From Paenibacillus sp. FSL R10-2782 (lineage in GTDB: Bacteria; Bacillota; Bacilli; Paenibacillales; Paenibacillaceae), in assembly GCF_038592985.1 (NCBI RefSeq), contig NZ_CP151951.1, positions 2,285,001 through 2,349,000 of the forward strand: DNA of 64,000 nt, read 5' to 3'. The position numbers and the translations under genes are program-made. This document shows positions 44,358-53,090 of the stretch, piece after piece (positions within the stretch are counted from its first letter, which is position 1; every line of letters begins with the position of its first letter). The notes beneath the pieces were generated by a model. It did no database searches and was not told where the DNA came from. It saw nothing but the letters and a program-made list of their open reading frames with translations.

Positions 44358-44780
44358 ATGAGTATACAAGGATGGAATCATATTTGCTTTTCGGTGTCAG
44401 ATTTGGAGAAGTCGATATATTTTTATCAAAATGTATTAGATGGAAAGCTGCTTGTCAAAGGACGTAAGCTGGCTTATCTGGACTGCCTGGGCATGTGGCT
44501 GGCTCTCAATGTGGAGGAGGATATCCCGAGAAATGAAATTCATCATTCCTATACGCATGTTGCATTTTCGGTAGCGGAAGCGGATTTTGAGGATATGCTT
44601 AACAAGCTGAGAGCTTTCAATGTCACAATTTTGCCCGGACGAGAGCGGAATGAACAGGACAAAAGGTCAGTCTATTTTACAGATCCGGACGGACATAAGT
44701 TTGAATTCCATACAGGGCAATTGCAGGATCGCCTGGAATATTATAAAAATGAGAAAAAGCACATGACTTTTTATGGTTGA
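44358..44780 (+). CDS. fosB: Metallothiol transferase FosB (fosfomycin resistance)
   Basis: 140 residues, normal FosB length. Vicinal oxygen chelate fold: the metal ligands are His near GWNHICFSV, His in YTHVAFSV and Glu in [24 protein letters not shown] is the family signature. It opens fosfomycin with bacillithiol or cysteine. ATG 44358 follows AAGGAATAGGGA. Chromosomal FosB is common in Bacillaceae and their relatives. Confidence 0.92.
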   Translation: MSIQGWNHICFSVSDLEKSIYFYQNVLDGKLLVKGRKLAYLDCLGMWLALNVEEDIPRNEIHHSYTHVAFSVAEADFEDMLNKLRAFNVTILPGRERNEQDKRSVYFTDPDGHKFEFHTGQLQDRLEYYKNEKKHMTFYG

Positions 44781-44819
44781 GTAATATACAGGGTTCACAT
44801 CTGGGAGGAATACATAAGT

Positions 44820-46220
44820 ATGTCACTTTCGCAGGAAAACGGCTCCAAGCAAGCACAAGTTGTGAAAACGATGACAGTTTTTGCAATCACTTGGCCGATC
44901 TTTATAGAAATGCTGTTTCATATTTTGATGGGTAGTGTGGATACGTTCATGCTGAGCCATGTGTCGGACGAGGTTGTGTCGGCTGTGGGTGTGTCGAGAC
45001 AACTGATTGAATTTACGATTATTTTGTTCAATCTGCTTGGTCTTGGAGTAGGTGTCATCATCGCTCAGCTATTGGGTGCACAAAAGCATGTGGATGCGAG
45101 CCGTGTTACGGCCTCTGCCCTGACCTTCAATCTGATATTCGGTTTGGCGCTGAGCTTGATGTTTATTGTGAGCCGGGATTTTCTGCTGTCCTTTTACCAT
45201 ATTACCCCGACGATTAAGGAAAATGCCGAGATCTATATGATGCTGGCAGGGGGTTCGCTGTTTCTGGAAGCGCTTATGCTAACCGCAGGTCCGGTGATTC
45301 GTTCACACGGTTTTACGAAAGATACGATGATCGTGGGCATTGGTATGAACATTTTGCATATTGTGGGGAATGCGTTGCTGATTTATGGCTGGTTGGGTCT
45401 GCCGCAAATGGGCGTGGCCGGAGCAGCGATTTCAACAGTGATTAGTCGTGCTGTAGCCTGTGTCTGGATTTTTATATTGTTGTACAAACGTGTAAGTGCG
45501 CCGATTCGCCTCCAGTATTATGTACAGCTTCAATGGAGCAAGCTGGTGGCCATCCTGAAAATCGGCATCCCGGCGGGACTGGAATGGTTGTCTTATCAAC
45601 TCAGCCAAATGATGGTGACCCGGTTTGTTAGCTTCATGGGCACAACGGCGATTGCTACTCATTTTTATACGAATACGATAGTGTACTTTTTTATGGTGTT
45701 CGGAATGGCAGTGGGTGAGGGGACGGAAATTATTGTTGCTCGCCTGATAGGTGCAGGAGATAAGGAAAAGGCATATCACCAACTACTGCGCAGCCTGAAA
45801 TGGTCGCTGGTCATTACGATTGCGGTGATCGTGGTGGTATCCTTTTTCCGGTATGAAGTGATGGCGATCTTTACGGATGAGCCGGCGATTATTCAACTGG
45901 GGGCAGCGATTTTGCTGTTCTGTATACTGCTGGAGCCAGGCCGTGTGTTCAATCATGTCGTCATTAACTCCTTGCGGGCGGCGGGGGATGTACAGTTTCC
46001 GCTGATGATGGCGATCATCTCGATGTGGGGGATCAAAATTCCGTTGGCATATGTGCTGGGCATTCATCTGGGATATGGTGTGCTTGGGGTGTGGATTGCA
46101 CATGCCTGTGATGAATGGGTACGAGGCATTTTCCACTATCTGCGCTGGAAAGGTCGGAAATGGCAGCACAAGTCGCTGTTGTCCAAGGCTGAGCTTCAAG
46201 CGGATTCGTTGTCAGGCTGA
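44820..46220 (+). CDS. MATE family efflux transporter
   Basis: 466 residues, twelve hydrophobic segments in two halves. Typical starts are ITWPIFIEMLFHILMGSVDT and IGIPAGLEWLSYQLSQMMV. These antiporters export drugs or metabolites using Na or H gradients. Starts 39 bp after fosB with GGGAGG upstream, so it may be cotranscribed with it. Confidence 0.92.
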   Translation: MSLSQENGSKQAQVVKTMTVFAITWPIFIEMLFHILMGSVDTFMLSHVSDEVVSAVGVSRQLIEFTIILFNLLGLGVGVIIAQLLGAQKHVDASRVTASALTFNLIFGLALSLMFIVSRDFLLSFYHITPTIKENAEIYMMLAGGSLFLEALMLTAGPVIRSHGFTKDTMIVGIGMNILHIVGNALLIYGWLGLPQMGVAGAAISTVISRAVACVWIFILLYKRVSAPIRLQYYVQLQWSKLVAILKIGIPAGLEWLSYQLSQMMVTRFVSFMGTTAIATHFYTNTIVYFFMVFGMAVGEGTEIIVARLIGAGDKEKAYHQLLRSLKWSLVITIAVIVVVSFFRYEVMAIFTDEPAIIQLGAAILLFCILLEPGRVFNHVVINSLRAAGDVQFPLMMAIISMWGIKIPLAYVLGIHLGYGVLGVWIAHACDEWVRGIFHYLRWKGRKWQHKSLLSKAELQADSLSG

Positions 46221-46374
46221 CATTTGAAGCTGTAGTTGCTCTGGCTCTTTTAACATAGGCATTCTCCATGGATATGGGGGATGTCTATTTTTTTACAAAA
46301 ATAAACAAAAGGGGATGTTCAAACTTTTCAAAAATTGCTAGAATATAGTAACCTCAAACAAGAGTTTCAGTAGA

Positions 46375-46404
46375 GGTTTTGAAAGTTTCGGTTTTGAAAG
46401 TTTT
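46375..46404. repeat. Tandem direct repeat upstream of ispA
   Basis: GGTTTTGAAAGTTT occurs at 46375-46388 and 46390-46403, a 15-bp period; an inverted version (AAACTTTTCAAAA) lies at 46321-46333. It could be a regulator site for the protease gene 45 bp downstream. Confidence 0.5.
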
Positions 46405-46448
46405 AAAGACGGATGGTTTCCGATTGAATCCATGAAGGAGGGAATAGG

Positions 46449-47429
46449 ATGGAACGTAAAGTGCATATCATTCCTTACCAAGTGATCAAGCAGGAGCAAC
46501 AGGTGAATGAAATACCGCGAGGGGTGGAACTGATTCAGGCCCCTGCGGTGTGGAGCCGAGCCCGAGGCCAGGGAGTGAAGGTGGCAGTACTGGATACGGG
46601 CTGTGATGCGGACCATCCTGATTTGAAGGAACGCATTATTGGTGGCCGGAACTTCACGGATGATGATGACAGTGATCCAAACATTTTCACGGATTACAAC
46701 GGTCACGGTACGCATGTAGCAGGCACAATCGCGGCAGCAGAAAATGGAGATGGTGTGGTGGGTGTCGCCCCGGAGGCGGATTTGCTCATTATCAAGGTCC
46801 TGAACAAGCAAGGCTCCGGTCAATACGACTGGATCATTCAGGGCATTCATTATGCGATTGAGCAAAAAGCAGACATCATCTCGATGTCGCTTGGCGGCCC
46901 CGAGGATGTGCCTGAGCTTCATGAAGCGGTGCAGAAGGCGGTAGCGAACCAAATTTTGGTCGTCTGCGCAGCAGGTAATGAGGGAGACGGTGACGACAGA
47001 ACGGACGAACTGGGCTATCCCGGCTGCTATAACGAGGTGATCAGCGTAGGCGCTGTAAACTTTGACAGACATGCTTCCGATTTCAGCAACTCCAATAATG
47101 AGGTGGATTTGGTTGCGCCGGGAGAAGATATTCTGTCTACCGTTCCGGGCGGCAAATATGCGACCTTCAGCGGTACTTCAATGGCTACCCCGCATGTAGC
47201 AGGTGCTTTGGCACTGATTAAGCAGTTGGCGAACGCGAGCTTTGAACGGAATCTCACCGAGCCGGAGCTATACGCCCAACTGATCAAACGCACCATTCCA
47301 CTCGGCCATTCTGCCAAGCTGGAAGGCAACGGGCTGTTGTACTTGACGGCAGTCGAGGAGCTTTCCCGTATTTTCGACTCTCAGCGTGTAGCAGGAATAC
47401 TGAGCGCAGGATCATTACATGTTAAATAA
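46449..47429 (+). CDS. ispA: Intracellular serine protease, subtilisin family (IspA-like)
   Basis: 326 residues with no signal peptide. The short pro-sequence has the IIPYQV (LIPY-like) motif of intracellular subtilisins. Catalytic triad is seen: Asp in VAVLDTGCD, His in NGHGTHVAG, Ser in SGTSMATPHVAG; oxyanion Asn in CAAGNEGDG. It degrades cytoplasmic proteins on entry to stationary phase. AGGAGGG precedes the ATG. Confidence 0.93.
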   Translation: MERKVHIIPYQVIKQEQQVNEIPRGVELIQAPAVWSRARGQGVKVAVLDTGCDADHPDLKERIIGGRNFTDDDDSDPNIFTDYNGHGTHVAGTIAAAENGDGVVGVAPEADLLIIKVLNKQGSGQYDWIIQGIHYAIEQKADIISMSLGGPEDVPELHEAVQKAVANQILVVCAAGNEGDGDDRTDELGYPGCYNEVISVGAVNFDRHASDFSNSNNEVDLVAPGEDILSTVPGGKYATFSGTSMATPHVAGALALIKQLANASFERNLTEPELYAQLIKRTIPLGHSAKLEGNGLLYLTAVEELSRIFDSQRVAGILSAGSLHVK

Positions 47430-47448
47430 GCCGTAACTACGGTTATAT

Positions 47449-47479
47449 AGCGGTTCTCCTGAGGGGGAGCCGCTTTTTT
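47449..47479 (+). terminator. Terminator after ispA
   Basis: AGCGG...CTCC pairs with GGAG...CCGCT (with a two-base bulge), followed by six T's. Confidence 0.85.
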
Positions 47480-47512
47480 GTGCAAAAATTTATCTTATGA
47501 AGAAAATTTAGG

Positions 47513-47542
47513 TTGACAAAATATTACATGCTTCAACATAAT
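47513..47542 (+). promoter_or_regulatory. Promoter of the TIR island
   Basis: TTGACA (47513-47518), 18-bp spacer, CATAAT (47537-47542), 50 bp before the first island gene. Confidence 0.65.
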
Positions 47543-47592
47543 GATATAGTACTAAAGTTTGTATAAATATGAAAAGGGGTTCTAAATAACTA

Positions 47593-48954
47593 ATGAAAAC
47601 GGGGATAACGCGTTATTTATGTGCTGCTGCAGAACTAGATCGAAATTTTCGACAAAAGGTATTAGAACAAATCGTTTATAATCGTTACTGCTTTGTAGCT
47701 CCTAGCTATGGAGCAGATATTGCTAAAGTTGCTGTTCAATGTATACAGGCAAAAAAACGGGACTTTTTTATGGATTGCGCTTTATTATTTCTTTTAGGAT
47801 GGTTTGTTACGGCGATTTTTACAGATTTATTGATTTCTTGGCCGTTATTCTTATCCTTTCTAGTTAACATTGGATTTAGAATATATCCTTACTGGTATGT
47901 AACAAACAAGCTTTCTTCAGAAAATATTTCAAGTGACAAAGCACCTGATCTCAAAGAGATAGGGAATGATTTTTCGAAAAAAATGGAGGAGATGAATCAG
48001 GAAGGCAACGTAATCTATTTCGGAGGGGATTCACCATTTGTAGGAGCTGGTAATCGCTTATCAGGATGGTCTTTTTTAGCAGAAACAAAAATCAAAAATT
48101 CGGACGAATACATCAAACTTAACAACGCTGATCTGTATACATACATTGATAGCAAAATGAAAGAGCTAAGTATTTCTCACATGACTACTGCAAATGCTCT
48201 TTATGTAGATGGCAGTAAAATCAGGAATGATTCAAGGTTCCTGAAGAAAGAAATGAGTTCTCCTAAGAGAATGATTGATGCGAAATTTTTGCAAGAATAC
48301 ACAGAGCTAGAAGAAGAGCATGTTCGCTTCTATAAATCGATTCAAGTTACAGCGTGGGACGGAGATTTTGTGTTCAGCACATTTTTTAGAGTACACTTTA
48401 CACCACAAAATCTGTTTGTAGAAATGCAGAATTATCTGTTACCCCCTTTGAAAAAGGAATTTTATGCAATAGATAAGCATGGCTCTGATATTCCAGTACC
48501 TTTTATTATAAAGAGCATTTTATCTTCCATTATCCCAACATTTACAGGACTTTTTAAATCTATTGGTGGTGTATTTCGTGGGTTTAATGAATTTGTAGCT
48601 CAATCTTATAAAAAAGAGATGACACGTACGGAAATTAAACACAATCAAATTTTTAACTATGGGGCTAGAAAGAGCATAAGAGAACTCGCAGCAGATCATA
48701 AGTTGCATAATTTCTTTCAGGAATCGGATGTGGATATGTATAGAAAAAGAATAGAGAAAAGGCTTTTACAAAGTATTCTCGAGTATCTTGAAGAAGTTAA
48801 TGTGGATACAAGAGAGTTTAAAGCACGAGAGAATGTGATTGTAAATAATGGAGTCATGGTTACAGGTGGAGGACAAATTAACAACTCTCAAATAGCTGGT
48901 AAAGGAATTTTTCAAAATACGTTTGTAAAAGTGAACGAACAAATGAGAAATTAA
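47593..48954 (+). CDS. Two-helix membrane protein with C-terminal VNNGVM motif, TIR island gene 1
   Basis: 453 residues. Two adjacent membrane helices at about 57-98, then a soluble domain with FGGDSPFVGAGNRLSGWSF near 135-155, a conserved phrase seen in uncharacterised bacterial membrane proteins. The last 39 residues hold IVNNGVMVTGG, then NNSQIAG, which is nearly the same as the N-terminus of the next gene product. A role as membrane effector or anchor that meets the TIR protein through this motif is inference. The gene is AT-rich compared with the flanks. Confidence 0.7.
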   Translation: MKTGITRYLCAAAELDRNFRQKVLEQIVYNRYCFVAPSYGADIAKVAVQCIQAKKRDFFMDCALLFLLGWFVTAIFTDLLISWPLFLSFLVNIGFRIYPYWYVTNKLSSENISSDKAPDLKEIGNDFSKKMEEMNQEGNVIYFGGDSPFVGAGNRLSGWSFLAETKIKNSDEYIKLNNADLYTYIDSKMKELSISHMTTANALYVDGSKIRNDSRFLKKEMSSPKRMIDAKFLQEYTELEEEHVRFYKSIQVTAWDGDFVFSTFFRVHFTPQNLFVEMQNYLLPPLKKEFYAIDKHGSDIPVPFIIKSILSSIIPTFTGLFKSIGGVFRGFNEFVAQSYKKEMTRTEIKHNQIFNYGARKSIRELAADHKLHNFFQESDVDMYRKRIEKRLLQSILEYLEEVNVDTREFKARENVIVNNGVMVTGGGQINNSQIAGKGIFQNTFVKVNEQMRN

Positions 48955-48976
48955 ATTTGAAGGAGCTGTGTAGGCT

Positions 48977-49507
48977 ATGAAATTTGGTTCTATAGTTAAC
49001 AATGGGGTCATGATTACAGGTGGAACTGTACAAAATAGCAGTGTTGTTGGGCAACAAGTATCCACATCAGCACAATCTTCAGAACATAACTCAAAGCAGG
49101 ATAAAAAATATGATGTTGGTCTGTCATTCGTAAATGAAGATCGTGCTTTTGTAGAAATGGTGCTTCATCATATTAGGAAAACCGAGATTCGCTATTTTTA
49201 TGACAAGGATGAGGTAGCCCAAATATGGGGAAATGACTTGTACAGATATCTAACCGATGTATATGTTAATCAGTGTAAATATACAGTGGTATTCCACTCA
49301 GCTTCTTATACAAAGAAAAAGTGGACCCAAGTAGAATGGGGTGGCATACGAACAAAGCAACTTTCGGAGCAGAAGGACAGCTTACTGTTGGTATTACTGG
49401 ATGATTCAAATACCAGTGAAATTACAGATCAATGGTCATATCTGGATGGTAGGGAGTACAGTGCGAAGGACATTGCGGATATAATTCACAAGAAATTATT
49501 GGACTAA
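48977..49507 (+). CDS. TIR-domain protein with N-terminal VNNGVM motif, TIR island gene 2
   Basis: 176 residues. Residues 5-28 hold SIVNNGVMITGG with QNSSVVG following, matching the C-terminus of gene 1. A polar linker (30-43) leads to a TIR domain (44-170): KYDVGLSFVNEDRAFVEMVL at strand A, the helix with Tyr-rich DLYRYLTDVY, and the probable catalytic Glu120 in WTQVEWGGI. TIR domains of this kind cleave NAD or make cyclic ADP-ribose signals. AAGGAG precedes the ATG. Confidence 0.8.
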   Translation: MKFGSIVNNGVMITGGTVQNSSVVGQQVSTSAQSSEHNSKQDKKYDVGLSFVNEDRAFVEMVLHHIRKTEIRYFYDKDEVAQIWGNDLYRYLTDVYVNQCKYTVVFHSASYTKKKWTQVEWGGIRTKQLSEQKDSLLLVLLDDSNTSEITDQWSYLDGREYSAKDIADIIHKKLLD

Positions 49508-49588
49508 GCAATACAGTATTTTCAATAGAAAAATAGAACGATCTGTTTTTAGTGAGAGAGTAAAGTATTATGTGCAAATAGAAAAAGG

Positions 49589-49647
49589 AAGGCCTCTTCT
49601 TGTAGAATGAAGTCACCACAACACTATCCAAACAGAAAAGAGGCCTT
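49589..49647. repeat. 10-bp inverted repeat before island gene 3
   Basis: AAGGCCTCTT (49589-49598) and AAGAGGCCTT (49638-49647) are perfect inverted copies 39 nt apart, in the leader just upstream of gene 3. No T-run follows. It may fold in the mRNA or be the mark of an insertion event. Confidence 0.5.
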
Positions 49648-49672
49648 TCCTAAGTTAGAGTGGAGGAGCAAA

Positions 49673-51544
49673 ATGGGCGCAGTTCTTATTAACCCCAATC
49701 TTACAATCGGGGATGATTCAGTCGCAGACGATTTTTACCATAAACTTCGTTCCGAATTAGAAGAGTACACAGACGTAAGAAGTCTCAAAACGGCAATGCA
49801 TCTACACTCAACTTCATTGCAATCTGATGAAGTGCTGGTTATCTTCAATAAGCAGGATCAGGAATATTCTGAGAATATTTTGCTGCTTTTACGTCATGCA
49901 TTGGAAAAAGATTGTGTTGTCATTCCAGTATCATTATATGAACAATCACGGACTCCCGCTACTCTTATTTCTCATATTCAGAGTTTTGAGGTAGTTGATC
50001 AATTGCGGCAAAGAAGATTAACTTATAGCAATATAGATACAGTTGCTTTTGCGTTGACTCGGTTGATTATGTCTAAAATCCAACCAACCATGTCAGTAGA
50101 TCGAATGGACCTCTTCATAAGTCATCGACGCGTAGATGGGGAAGAGATAGCGGCGGAATTCTACAATGAATTAAGAAGACGTGCTAATGAAGTGGAAGCT
50201 TTTAGGGACTTAATTAGCATCAAAGTAGGACAAAATGCGCAGGAAGAAATAGAAAAGAATTTGTATAAAAGTGATGCTGTTATATTCATTGATACTCCTC
50301 TATGCGGAGAATCAGAGTGGGTCAAGAAAGAATTACAAATTGCTTTGGGGTTAAATCTACCTATAGTCTGGGTTAAGGTGGGTCCCCAATCAGAAAGAGC
50401 AAGGCTTAATGTTCTGCCAGGGGGCAGTCCGCATTTTAATTTCGAATATCTGGATCTGGATAATCTTAAACAGTCATCTAATATAGTCGATGACATAATT
50501 CACAAGGCTTTCCAGATTAGCAGAAATAACGCTATGAGCGTTATAGATCATTTAAATAGGCTTCAACAGCTTGCAAGTTCTAATAAGATCAAACTAATTC
50601 CTATAAACAAAAAAAATATGGTTTACCGAGTTGAGATCCCTAGGAAGGTCAAGGAATTTCAGTATTATCAGCGTTCATTGAGTCATGTCCTTCAGTTATT
50701 TGGAAGGAACCCCAAGATTATAGACAGAACAAGTTTTGAACCATTAATTTCTGAACTAGGTTTTCAGTTACACCCGGACTTAGGATATCACTTTGATTCG
50801 GGTCTGCTACTTGGTCCAAATGCATCGTTAAACTCAGCACATTCCAGTGAGCCTATTTGTATCGATTCAATTGATGGATATGTAACATCTATTCAAAAAT
50901 ATCTATCATCAGATCAAATACAGACGTCTAAAAAGGGAATTCTCATCTCTGGGGCATTTCCAGATTATGAACCAGAGTTCCAACAACAACTCACAGAGGC
51001 GGTTTTCTGCTTTGCTAAAGCAGTATTAGATAAAGGAGGAACTATTATTTTTGGAAGTCACCCTACTTTTCAACATATGATACTAGACTTAGCAAGAAGA
51101 CAACGCCCGGGTGATTATATAAATGCTGTTCATATGTATATTTCAAAGTACTTTGTTACTCAAGCTGAAATTAACGAAATAACTAATAAAGCAACTGTAT
51201 ATGCAACTGAAAATGTTAACAATGACCGTGCAGAAAGTTTGACCGCTATGCGTCAAGCAATGATCTCGGATGAGGAAGTAGCTGGTATTGTTTTACTCGG
51301 TGGAAAGCAACATATACACATTAAGCCAGGAATTGATGAAGAATTAGAATTGGCTCAACAAAAAGGGATACCTGCATTTATAATCGGGTCTGTGGGCGGA
51401 CGCTCTTCAGAATTGGCGAAAGAAATTATAGAAAAGAGAAATAATCCAATTAATACATTAACTGAAGAACAGAATAAAAAGCTACTTACTAGTTTAGACT
51501 TCAGGTCGTTAGCAGATGAAATCCTACAATCTTTAGGTCTTTGA
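49673..51544 (+). CDS. TIR-TIR-SLOG protein, TIR island gene 3
   Basis: 623 residues. Residues 1-135 look like a degenerate TIR or Rossmann-like domain (GAVLINPNLTIGDDSVADDF). Residues 145-250 are a TIR domain: DLFISHRRVDGEEIAAEFYN, with the probable catalytic Glu220 in KKELQIALG. Residues about 420-585 are a SLOG (LOG/STALD-like) domain: GILISGAFPDYEPEF, GGTIIFGSHPTF, GIVLLGGKQHIHIKPGIDEE, FIIGSVGG. In Thoeris ThsA the SLOG domain binds the cyclic ADP-ribose signal. ATG 49673 follows GGAGGAG; the frame is open 66 bp further up without a site. Confidence 0.82.
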   Translation: MGAVLINPNLTIGDDSVADDFYHKLRSELEEYTDVRSLKTAMHLHSTSLQSDEVLVIFNKQDQEYSENILLLLRHALEKDCVVIPVSLYEQSRTPATLISHIQSFEVVDQLRQRRLTYSNIDTVAFALTRLIMSKIQPTMSVDRMDLFISHRRVDGEEIAAEFYNELRRRANEVEAFRDLISIKVGQNAQEEIEKNLYKSDAVIFIDTPLCGESEWVKKELQIALGLNLPIVWVKVGPQSERARLNVLPGGSPHFNFEYLDLDNLKQSSNIVDDIIHKAFQISRNNAMSVIDHLNRLQQLASSNKIKLIPINKKNMVYRVEIPRKVKEFQYYQRSLSHVLQLFGRNPKIIDRTSFEPLISELGFQLHPDLGYHFDSGLLLGPNASLNSAHSSEPICIDSIDGYVTSIQKYLSSDQIQTSKKGILISGAFPDYEPEFQQQLTEAVFCFAKAVLDKGGTIIFGSHPTFQHMILDLARRQRPGDYINAVHMYISKYFVTQAEINEITNKATVYATENVNNDRAESLTAMRQAMISDEEVAGIVLLGGKQHIHIKPGIDEELELAQQKGIPAFIIGSVGGRSSELAKEIIEKRNNPINTLTEEQNKKLLTSLDFRSLADEILQSLGL

Positions 51545-51593
51545 TTTGGGAGCTAAAGGGGGCTGATTATCTAGTAATACCGCTTGAATATTC

Positions 51594-51613
51594 TAAGTAA
51601 GTATTCTTACTTA
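51594..51613. promoter_or_regulatory. Palindrome upstream of the ThsB-like gene
   Basis: TAAGTAAG-TATT-CTTACTTA is a perfect 8-bp-arm palindrome ending 19 bp before the start codon. It is placed to act as an operator or a stem hiding the ribosome site. Confidence 0.5.
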
Positions 51614-51632
51614 ATAAAGGTGTGAATAAAAT

Positions 51633-52241
51633 ATGGCTTATAAAACTTTTATTTCATATAAATATTCTGAGGCAGGAGAACTCAGAAATCGTATTATAGA
51701 GTCTTTAGGAGAAGATGTAAAATACTATCAAGGTGAAACCAGTGAGTCCCCTGATTTTTCTGATCAGACCACCGATTATATTAAAGATAAGTTAAAGGAT
51801 ATGATTTACTCAACGTCCGTCACAATAGTTGTGATTTCCCCAAATATAAAAAATAGTAATTGGATTGATTGGGAAATCGAATATTCATTAAAACAAATAA
51901 AGCGAGGGGATAGAAAATCCGGTACTAATGGTGTTCTTGGAGTAGTCATGAAGTATAGCGGAGACTATTCTTGGCTAAGACCAAGATCCACTAATCACGA
52001 TGGGCATACAGCGATACAAACAAATAATGAATACCTCTATGATATTATTGTTAATAATCGCTTTAATCAAGATCCAAAGGAGTATACCTGTGAAGTATGT
52101 GGAAATATAGATACTCTCAAAGGCTCATATATTTCATTAGTAAATGAAGAGGATTTTTTTATGAATCCTAATAAATATATTGATAACGCTTATGAGAAAA
52201 GTAAAAAACTTCAGAATTATAAAATTTCAAGAACAAGATAA
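51633..52241 (+). CDS. ThsB-like TIR protein (DUF1863 type), TIR island gene 4
   Basis: 202 residues. N-terminal AYKTFISYKYSEAGELRN, then TSVTIVVISPNIKNSNWIDW and EIEYSLK with the probable catalytic Glu81. This is the TIR-like fold of Thoeris ThsB, which senses phage and makes a cyclic ADP-ribose signal. A CEVCGN motif and a C-terminal helical tail follow. AAAGGTG precedes the ATG. It would make the signal that a SLOG protein reads, and gene 3 carries a SLOG domain. Confidence 0.82.
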   Translation: MAYKTFISYKYSEAGELRNRIIESLGEDVKYYQGETSESPDFSDQTTDYIKDKLKDMIYSTSVTIVVISPNIKNSNWIDWEIEYSLKQIKRGDRKSGTNGVLGVVMKYSGDYSWLRPRSTNHDGHTAIQTNNEYLYDIIVNNRFNQDPKEYTCEVCGNIDTLKGSYISLVNEEDFFMNPNKYIDNAYEKSKKLQNYKISRTR

Positions 52242-52419
52242 AAAAGTTGATTGACCTTGACAATTATCAATAAGACAAGGGAAAAACTGTACTATATAAT
52301 TACATTTTTTTAGAAAATAAAGTATATTAATGAGAATATTGAGTAAAGATTTATATGTATTCAGAAAATGGGACCATGATCTATTTAATATTAGCTAATA
52401 TCGAAACGAGTGATCTGAT

Positions 52420-52905
52420 ATTAACGATATTATTGCAAAAGCCAGTGAGCTAAGACGCACAGGACAGGCAGAGGAAGCGCGTGAGCTTCTACTAAAGGCA
52501 CTGGAGCAGGAGACCAATGATGCAGAGCTATGGTATCAGACAGCCTGGACGCATGATGCTTTAGGCCTGGAGAGGGAAGCAGTCTCTTTTTATGAAAAAA
52601 GTCTAGGTATGACGTTGTCCGCAGAATCAAGGAAAGGAGCCATTCTGGGATTAGGCAGTACATATCGTGTACTGGGAGAGTACGCCAAAGCCAAAGTCTG
52701 GCTGGAAACCGGGATGGACGAATTTTCAGATTATAGGCCCTTTCGGGTATTTTATGCGATGGTGTTATATAATCTGGGTGAATACGGGAAGGCGATGGAG
52801 GGGCTGCTCATGGAGCTGGCTGAAACGACCTCGGACTCATCGACACAAGCCTACTCACGCGCGATTCAATATTATGCCGATAAGCTAGATCAGATTGAGA
52901 CGTAA
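52420..52905 (+). pseudogene. TPR-repeat protein lacking a normal start codon
   Basis: From 52414 the frame encodes a full-looking TPR protein (ELRRTGQAEEARELLLKALE, WYQTAWTHDALGLEREAVSF, GSTYRVLGEYAKAKVWLE, MVLYNLGEYGKAM), but an in-frame TGA stands at 52411. The first ATG is 52609, which would remove the first two repeats. Only ATT codons (52420, 52429, 52432) occur at the expected start. The gene borders the TIR island, so its 5' end was probably replaced when the island arrived. Translation from ATT cannot be excluded. Confidence 0.6.
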
Positions 52906-52969
52906 GTATGAAATGATGAAAAAGACAACAGACTAACCAACATCGAGCATTTTCAGAATTGCATATTAG

Positions 52970-53021
52970 AAAAGATCGCAGCCGGAGAGCATCAAGCATC
53001 TCTTCCAGGCTGCGATCTTTT
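52970..53021 (+). terminator. Long hairpin terminator
   Basis: AAAAGATCGCAGCC (52970-52983) pairs with GGCTGCGATCTTTT (53008-53021), with GGAGAG/CTCTTCC pairing inside. It lies after the TPR gene and before convergent alsD, and could work in both directions. Confidence 0.85.
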
Positions 53022-53090
53022 GGTTTCTGTATAATGTAGAATCTCATTCATAACAAATTCTATTGTACCTTGTTGAGTCATACCCTGTGA

